Source: Candidatus Uhrbacteria bacterium (GTDB taxonomy: Bacteria > Patescibacteriota > Patescibacteriia > JACQSD01). From it: 23,825 nt of DNA. Every line of letters begins with the position of its first letter. Position 1 is the first letter of the stretch. Under the pieces are notes generated by a model. The model was given only the letters and a program-made list of their open reading frames with translations, did no database searches and was not told where the DNA came from. Of the stretch, positions 20,636 through 23,825 are shown one piece after another. The stretch is from the NCBI GenBank assembly GCA_016206165.1, contig JACQSD010000046.1, positions 1 through 23,825 of the forward strand, given 5' to 3'. The translations under genes and the position numbers were made by a program.

Positions 20636-21157
20636 TTATTCCTCCTTGTCGTTGAAGAACTCGTGGAGCATTCGTACGAGTTCTCGGTGGTCTTTCTCGA
20701 GCGGCAGGCCCGAGACCGTGACGATCGCGACCATGAGGTCGTTTACGTAAATCGGGATCCCGCCATCGCATGTCGCGAATTCGCTCTCCGAGAGCGAGTA
20801 GCGCGTCACGAGTGACTGCTTCGCTTCGGCCAGCTTCAGGTGCAGCCCCATGGTGCTCATGCCGAAATGCTGCACCGTCCTGAACTTCCGCCGCAGGAAG
20901 AGATCATTATTGCACGTTGTCCCTTCCCCGGCCTGTGAGAACAGGCGCTGCCCGTTCGCCGTCCAGACCGTGACGGAGAGCTTCTGTTTCGCCGAGAAGA
21001 TCGCGTCGGCGATGAATCGCCCGAGGAGGATCAATGCCTCCCTCGTCATCGCCTCACGCGTGACGCGGACGTTGAACGTGTCCGCCTGCTCGAACTCCGC
21101 GAACGAGGTCCACGTGCTCCCGCTCGCATTCGCTGCTGTCTTCTTCTTTCGCGCCAT
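20636..21157 (-). CDS. UPF0303 / GlcG-HbpS-like family protein
   Basis: 173 residues. After a basic N-terminal tail, the sequence follows the UPF0303 pattern: ALILLGRFIADAIF, VTVWTANGQRLFSQAGEGTT, NNDLFLRRKFRTVQHFGMST, then CDGGIPIYVNDLMVAIVTVSGLP and DHRELVRMLHEFF. The family has a profilin-like fold related to heme-binding HbpS; its reaction is not settled. ATG 21157 is preceded by GGAGGAGG at ideal spacing, so the upstream start at 21199 is rejected. It is monocistronic with its own promoter and terminator, and a 24-bp near-palindrome upstream may be an operator. Confidence 0.7.
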   Translation of the reverse strand: MARKKKTAANASGSTWTSFAEFEQADTFNVRVTREAMTREALILLGRFIADAIFSAKQKLSVTVWTANGQRLFSQAGEGTTCNNDLFLRRKFRTVQHFGMSTMGLHLKLAEAKQSLVTRYSLSESEFATCDGGIPIYVNDLMVAIVTVSGLPLEKDHRELVRMLHEFFNDKEE

Positions 21158-21216
21158 CGAATACCTCCTCCATCTCTTGGGGTGATTAGACAGATACAAA
21201 TCTCACGCAGCATCAT

Positions 21217-21245
21217 AAACTAGCACGCAGCTCTACCGCCGTCAA
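21217..21245 (-). promoter_or_regulatory. Putative promoter for the UPF0303 gene
   Basis: On the minus strand TTGACG, a 17-bp spacer with TGC before the -10, then TAGTTT (weak, possibly an extended -10). Confidence 0.45.
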
Positions 21246-21292
21246 GACCTTTACTTCCGTAATAGACTGATCATCTCTCAACGTTTTTTATT

Positions 21293-21316
21293 TACCACTG
21301 TACTAGTACAATGGTA
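21293..21316. promoter_or_regulatory. 24-bp near-perfect palindrome (candidate operator)
   Basis: TACCACTGTACT-AGTACAATGGTA is symmetrical at 11 of 12 positions per half. It lies about 50 bp upstream of the -35 of the UPF0303 gene, in an AT-rich tract. There is no T-run, so it is not a terminator. Confidence 0.5.
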
Positions 21317-21358
21317 TATAAGGTGATGATGTTTTTTAACTACGATATTTTTAAATTG

Positions 21359-21396
21359 AAAAGGACGGGGAGCAGTTGCTCAACCCGTCCTTTTGG
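21359..21396 (-). terminator. GGACGGG/CCCGTCC terminator, copy A
   Basis: AAAAGGACGGG, the nested AGCA-GT-TGCT, then CCCGTCCTTTT. It lies downstream of the minus-strand gene at 21426 and is nearly identical to the terminator at 23002-23037. Confidence 0.88.
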
Positions 21397-21425
21397 TTTG
21401 ACCGCTGCAATGAGCGGTTTGAATA

Positions 21426-22241
21426 CTAGCTCAGTATCTGGTTCACACGGACGGAACGGTGTAGTGCACCGGACCAAGGCGCATTTGCCGGGATAGAACC
21501 GAACCACACCGTGCCATCATGTCCCCGTTTAACGGTAACAAAGCTGGTCTGTTCGTTCCGAAGGAAGTCGCGCCAGCCCAGTTTCGCGCCCGAAAAGATG
21601 AATATTTGACCTGGCACGAGGTGTTCTGGCGAGAGTAGGAGGAGTGAGACCGCGAGCGAGACATCGCCGCGTATCTTTTGGTACTCCTCATCGAGCATGG
21701 TCTCGATCTCGCTGATCGATTGTTTCGTTCCTTCGAACGTGTGCTTTATTGCGGTGACACGATGCACGGATTCCCCAGGGTTACCGTTCGGCACGAACGT
21801 TTTTGCCTGCGGTCCTCCTGTTTCGGGGAGGAGGGACATATCGTACCGCGCGATGCCGAGTTGCTCGACCCACTGGAGGAGCGTGAGTGGATTGAGCGAT
21901 GGATTCGCGAATAATCCATCACCTAGTTCCCAAAGTATCGGGAGAGAGTTCTGTCCCCCATGCGTGGACATGGCGGTCGCCTCGAAAATGAGGCGGAGCA
22001 GGTGATACGGAGGTATCTTCGTGTCGCTGCACGTGAAACTTCCGGGGAATCCTGTGTCGATGAAGCGATAGAGTTCCTGTCGGGTCCGCTTCCCTTGGCG
22101 GAGTGCGCGCGCAAGCGTTGCGATTGCTTGCGGGTTATCTTGGAATCCCGCGAGCGCATCGCCATCCCACTCGCTTCCCTCGAATCCCTCGAAGAGTGTT
22201 TTCACTCGTCGAAACATCGCCGCCGTTGCCTGTGTATCCAT
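21426..22241 (-). CDS. Hypothetical protein, unknown
   Basis: 271 residues, soluble, no signal peptide or membrane segment. The N-terminal half is helical and hydrophilic. The C-terminal half has strand-like runs (VPGQIFIFSGAKLGWRDFL, TSFVTVKRGHDGTVWFGSIP), suggesting a separate beta-rich domain. No recognised family or catalytic motif. The start ATG 22241 has a GGAGGA site. A long 5' leader (about 125 bases) follows a good sigma-70 promoter at 22375-22402, and the gene ends at a strong terminator. It is divergent from hicBA. A real, singly transcribed gene of unknown role. Confidence 0.72.
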   Translation of the reverse strand: MDTQATAAMFRRVKTLFEGFEGSEWDGDALAGFQDNPQAIATLARALRQGKRTRQELYRFIDTGFPGSFTCSDTKIPPYHLLRLIFEATAMSTHGGQNSLPILWELGDGLFANPSLNPLTLLQWVEQLGIARYDMSLLPETGGPQAKTFVPNGNPGESVHRVTAIKHTFEGTKQSISEIETMLDEEYQKIRGDVSLAVSLLLLSPEHLVPGQIFIFSGAKLGWRDFLRNEQTSFVTVKRGHDGTVWFGSIPANAPWSGALHRSVRVNQILS

Positions 22242-22374
22242 TGTTTCCTCCTATTCGGGTATCACGCCCTGGCAACACCGCCCCCGCGGTGCCCCCAAAA
22301 CGGTTCGCCCGAACACGAGACTACCCACGTTCCATCCCAGCACACGCCAGGACTCCTTGGATGTGAGCACTCAG

Positions 22375-22402
22375 ACCATAGCATACCTTTGTACTTTGTC
22401 AA
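22375..22402 (-). promoter_or_regulatory. Sigma-70-type promoter for 22241
   Basis: On the minus strand TTGACA, a 16-bp spacer, TATGGT. The leader contains a GC-rich hairpin (CACCGC/GCGGTG near 22276-22292). Confidence 0.65.
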
Positions 22403-22429
22403 TGTGATGCATGTCATCATACCCGAGCA

Positions 22430-22457
22430 TTGACATCGCGGGTTTGCGTGGTATACT
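22430..22457 (+). promoter_or_regulatory. hicBA promoter
   Basis: TTGACA at 22430-22435, a 16-bp spacer, TATACT at 22452-22457. The expected transcription start falls within a few bases of the ATG at 22466, so the mRNA may be leaderless. Confidence 0.75.
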
Positions 22458-22472
22458 TTGCATATATGCAAA
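22457..22472. promoter_or_regulatory. Perfect 16-bp palindrome, candidate HicB operator
   Basis: TTTGCATATATGCAAA overlaps the last base of the -10, the likely transcription start and the hicB start codon. HicB proteins commonly autorepress, so this is a natural operator candidate. Confidence 0.6.
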
Positions 22473-22723
22473 CAAGAAAAATACAAAAACAAATTCATCA
22501 ATACACTGCCGTCTTTGCGCCAGATATGAAAGATGGTGGATACACCGTCACCATACCGGCATTGCCCGGGTGTATTTCTGAAGGAGATACGTTCGAGGCG
22601 GCAATGGCGAATATTAAAGAGGCGGCCGTACTCTACGTGGAGGTGATGAAAGAGCGTCATGTCAAAGATTTCTTTGAGCAAAAAGCGCACGTGATTATTG
22701 CGCCATTGGAATTGGCAATATAG
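22466..22723 (+). CDS. hicB: HicB-type antitoxin
   Basis: 85 residues, degraded RNase H-like HicB fold. YTAVFAPDMKDGGYTVTIPALPGCISEGDTFEAA is a typical signature of the family, split here by a short basic N-terminus (MQTRKIQKQ). It neutralises HicA and usually represses the operon. ATG 22466 sits inside the 16-bp palindrome; no Shine-Dalgarno site is present, consistent with a leaderless start. hicA follows after 5 bp. The antitoxin-first order is one of the two known arrangements. No separate helix-turn-helix domain is evident. Confidence 0.85.
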   Translation: MQTRKIQKQIHQYTAVFAPDMKDGGYTVTIPALPGCISEGDTFEAAMANIKEAAVLYVEVMKERHVKDFFEQKAHVIIAPLELAI

Positions 22724-22728
22724 AGCGT

Positions 22729-22947
22729 ATGTCGAAATTGCCCGCGATGACTCCAGCAAAAGTAATACGAGCATTGGAGCACGCGGGTTTTGTATTTGAG
22801 CGTCAGCGCGGGAGTCATCGCATCTACGTGCGTGCACACATCGGTATCACGATTCCTTTTCATGCCAAGGATCTTCGCAAGGGTACGTTGAAAAGTATTA
22901 TTCAGCAGAGTGGTTTGACTGTTGAGGAATTTTTAGAGTTATTGTAA
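22729..22947 (+). CDS. hicA: HicA-type mRNA interferase toxin
   Basis: 72 residues, double-stranded-RNA-binding-like fold. The catalytic histidine is His30 in RQRGSHRIYVR, preceded by VIRALEHAGFVFER and followed by IPFHAKDLRKGTLKSIIQQSGLTVEEFLEL, all family features. HicA cleaves mRNA and halts translation until neutralised by HicB. It is co-transcribed with hicB, and the transcript probably ends at the hairpin at 23002-23037, shared with the convergent gene. Intact, with no missing key residue. Confidence 0.9.
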   Translation: MSKLPAMTPAKVIRALEHAGFVFERQRGSHRIYVRAHIGITIPFHAKDLRKGTLKSIIQQSGLTVEEFLELL

Positions 22948-23001
22948 AGGGTCCCCCGTGTATGTAACAACGATGCAGTTTCTTCAATTTTTTTGAAATA
23001 G

Positions 23002-23037
23002 AAAAAGGACGGGGAGCAGTTGCTCAACCCGTCCTTT
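23002..23037. terminator. GGACGGG/CCCGTCC terminator, copy B (bidirectional)
   Basis: AAAAAGGACGGG, the nested AGCA-GT-TGCT, CCCGTCCTTTC. It separates the convergent hicBA and minus-strand gene 23076-23525. The stem-loop core is identical to copy A at 21359-21396. Confidence 0.85.
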
Positions 23038-23075
23038 CGGTTCTCGCCATTCGCTCACCCGTGAATCACAATCTC

Positions 23076-23525
23076 CTAATCTCCAGGGGGAGTTTGGCTC
23101 TCGGCGTACGCGGAGATATCGCGGAGCGTCGCGAGAAGCACACTGCGATCCGTAGGCGAAGGGAGACTGCCCACGTCAGATCCCATGAGCCGTTCGAGCA
23201 TGTCCATGCACCACCTGATGATGGTGGACACCGCCTCCTTCTTCGCGTTGAGACTTGCCGTCGTAGGCCCGACGAGCGCCTCGTAGAAGAGGACGTACAT
23301 CTTGAAATCGCCGGACGCGGTGTTGGTCTCCCCATTCGCAGCTCGCGCGAACTGCACAAGGGCAAATGCGAAGATGTCCTTCACCTCCTTCGGCACCCGG
23401 CCATCCCGCTCGATGACCTCGAGGATGAAGATCGCATCCACGAATCCGAGACGAACTGTGAGGCGTGGCGGGAGGAATCCTTCCTCCACTCCAGAATCCG
23501 CAATCGCGCACGCTGTTCGGTACAT
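23076..23525 (-). CDS. Hypothetical protein, unknown
   Basis: 149 residues, soluble, mainly helical; no recognised family. Hydrophobic helices such as VDAIFILEVIE and VKDIFAFALVQFA alternate with polar loops. The C-terminus is acidic and Pro-rich (AESQTPPGD). The start ATG 23525 has an AAGGAGG site. A TTGACA-type -35 lies upstream at 23583-23588 with a weak -10. It ends just before the bidirectional terminator. It resembles the other orphan genes of this window in style: one gene, one promoter, strong ribosome site, own terminator. Confidence 0.65.
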   Translation of the reverse strand: MYRTACAIADSGVEEGFLPPRLTVRLGFVDAIFILEVIERDGRVPKEVKDIFAFALVQFARAANGETNTASGDFKMYVLFYEALVGPTTASLNAKKEAVSTIIRWCMDMLERLMGSDVGSLPSPTDRSVLLATLRDISAYAESQTPPGD

Positions 23526-23600
23526 GACCTGCCTCCTTGGTTGGGGTTACCCACGCTAAGAGTAATGGTAATGCACTATGAATGTCAAGGCGTTGATTGT

Positions 23601-23629
23601 TTGTCAATGCCGAATGAGTGGGATACAAT
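23601..23629 (+). promoter_or_regulatory. Sigma-70-type promoter for the UvrD-like gene
   Basis: TTGTCA, a 17-bp spacer, TACAAT. The leader of about 80 bases contains the CCCTCTCCT palindrome. Confidence 0.65.
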
Positions 23630-23655
23630 GAGAGAATTGAAGAACCTCACCTCGA

Positions 23656-23689
23656 GACCTCACCCCAACCCTCTCCTGCGAGGAGAGGG
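23656..23689. repeat. CCTCACCCCAACCCTCTCCT palindrome in the UvrD-like leader
   Basis: ACCTCACCCCAACCCTCTCC, then a T, and after GCG the complementary AGGAGAGGG. It matches the atpG insertion at 4548-4590 at about 33 of 34 positions by hand count. Confidence 0.92.
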
Positions 23690-23718
23690 GGGATTTATTG
23701 AGGAGAGAGGGGCTATCA

Positions 23719-23825
23719 ATGGCAACAGGAACTATCGAAGTAAAATTAAATACGGAGCAAAAGGATGCGGTGCAGCATAAGGATGGGCCGCTGCTTATTG
23801 TTGCGGGCGCGGGGACGGGAAAGAC
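23719..23825 (+). CDS. UvrD/PcrA/Rep-type superfamily 1 DNA helicase (3'-partial)
   Basis: Only 35 codons lie in the window. The Q-motif region LNTEQKDAVQH is followed by LLIVAGAGTGKT, the Walker A of SF1A helicases. The family unwinds DNA by 3'-to-5' translocation in repair and replication. ATG 23719 fits the usual short N-terminus, and a purine-rich GAGGAGAGAGG precedes it. Which subfamily it belongs to cannot be decided from this fragment. Its leader carries a palindromic repeat also found inside atpG. Confidence 0.85.
   Translation, partial: MATGTIEVKLNTEQKDAVQHKDGPLLIVAGAGTGK

Noticed and set aside
23061..23780. A 239-codon plus-strand frame
   Set aside because: It is antisense to the gene at 23076-23525, crosses a promoter and a repeat, and overlaps the UvrD-like start.

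Overview
The window is 23.8 kb of a bacterial chromosome with mid-range GC. The gene set suggests a Candidate Phyla Radiation (Patescibacteria) type genome, but this is an inference from content alone. It has a complete but compact F-type ATP synthase operon, a stand-alone Elp3, a four-helix-bundle S23-type protein gene, a two-helix bPH protein, a bactofilin-like membrane protein and many short orphan genes. No rRNA, tRNA, CRISPR array or transposase was recognised.

Layout. 1-7207 holds atpB-E-F-H-A-G-D-C, with a four-helix-bundle gene inserted between atpD and atpC. 7208-9032 holds a membrane PH-domain gene, a spacer with two DnaA-box-like 9-mers, a PIN-like gene and a run of hairpins. 9033-12273 (minus strand) is a one-carbon cluster glyA-folD-fmt, whose products take serine to methylene-THF, then formyl-THF, then formyl-Met-tRNA. 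12474-14184 holds an orphan gene, a MazG-like gene and nth. 14211-16562 (minus) holds a small membrane protein and elp3. Divergent from elp3, 16691-19841 holds a Trm9-like methyltransferase, a bactofilin-like membrane protein and a phosphomannomutase/phosphoglucomutase. 20142-23525 holds orphan minus-strand genes, a UPF0303 gene and a hicBA toxin-antitoxin pair. 23719 begins a UvrD-type helicase cut by the window end.

The most striking signal is a dense set of palindromic and inverted-repeat elements of at least eight sequence families. Many fill the whole spacer between neighbouring genes, starting at one stop codon and ending at the next start codon. Members of the same families also lie in frame inside conserved proteins: AtpG (two), Elp3 (three palindromes), FolD, the C-terminus of Nth, and probably Fmt. 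One 69-bp insert in atpG has the same ends as the 82-bp element that forms the entire glyA-folD spacer. The four-helix-bundle gene lies at the centre of a hairpin element whose uninterrupted relative forms the atpA-atpG spacer. This resembles the arrangement of S23 genes in 23S rRNA intervening sequences. A 76-bp nested palindrome flanks fmt in inverted orientation and carries compensatory base changes.

There are two gene styles. Housekeeping genes mostly lack Shine-Dalgarno sites and start right at a repeat arm. Orphan/accessory genes have strong GGAGG sites, recognisable sigma-70-type promoters and their own intrinsic terminators. The divergent elp3/trm9-like pair is also notable, because it could supply consecutive steps of wobble-uridine (cm5U to mcm5U) tRNA modification.
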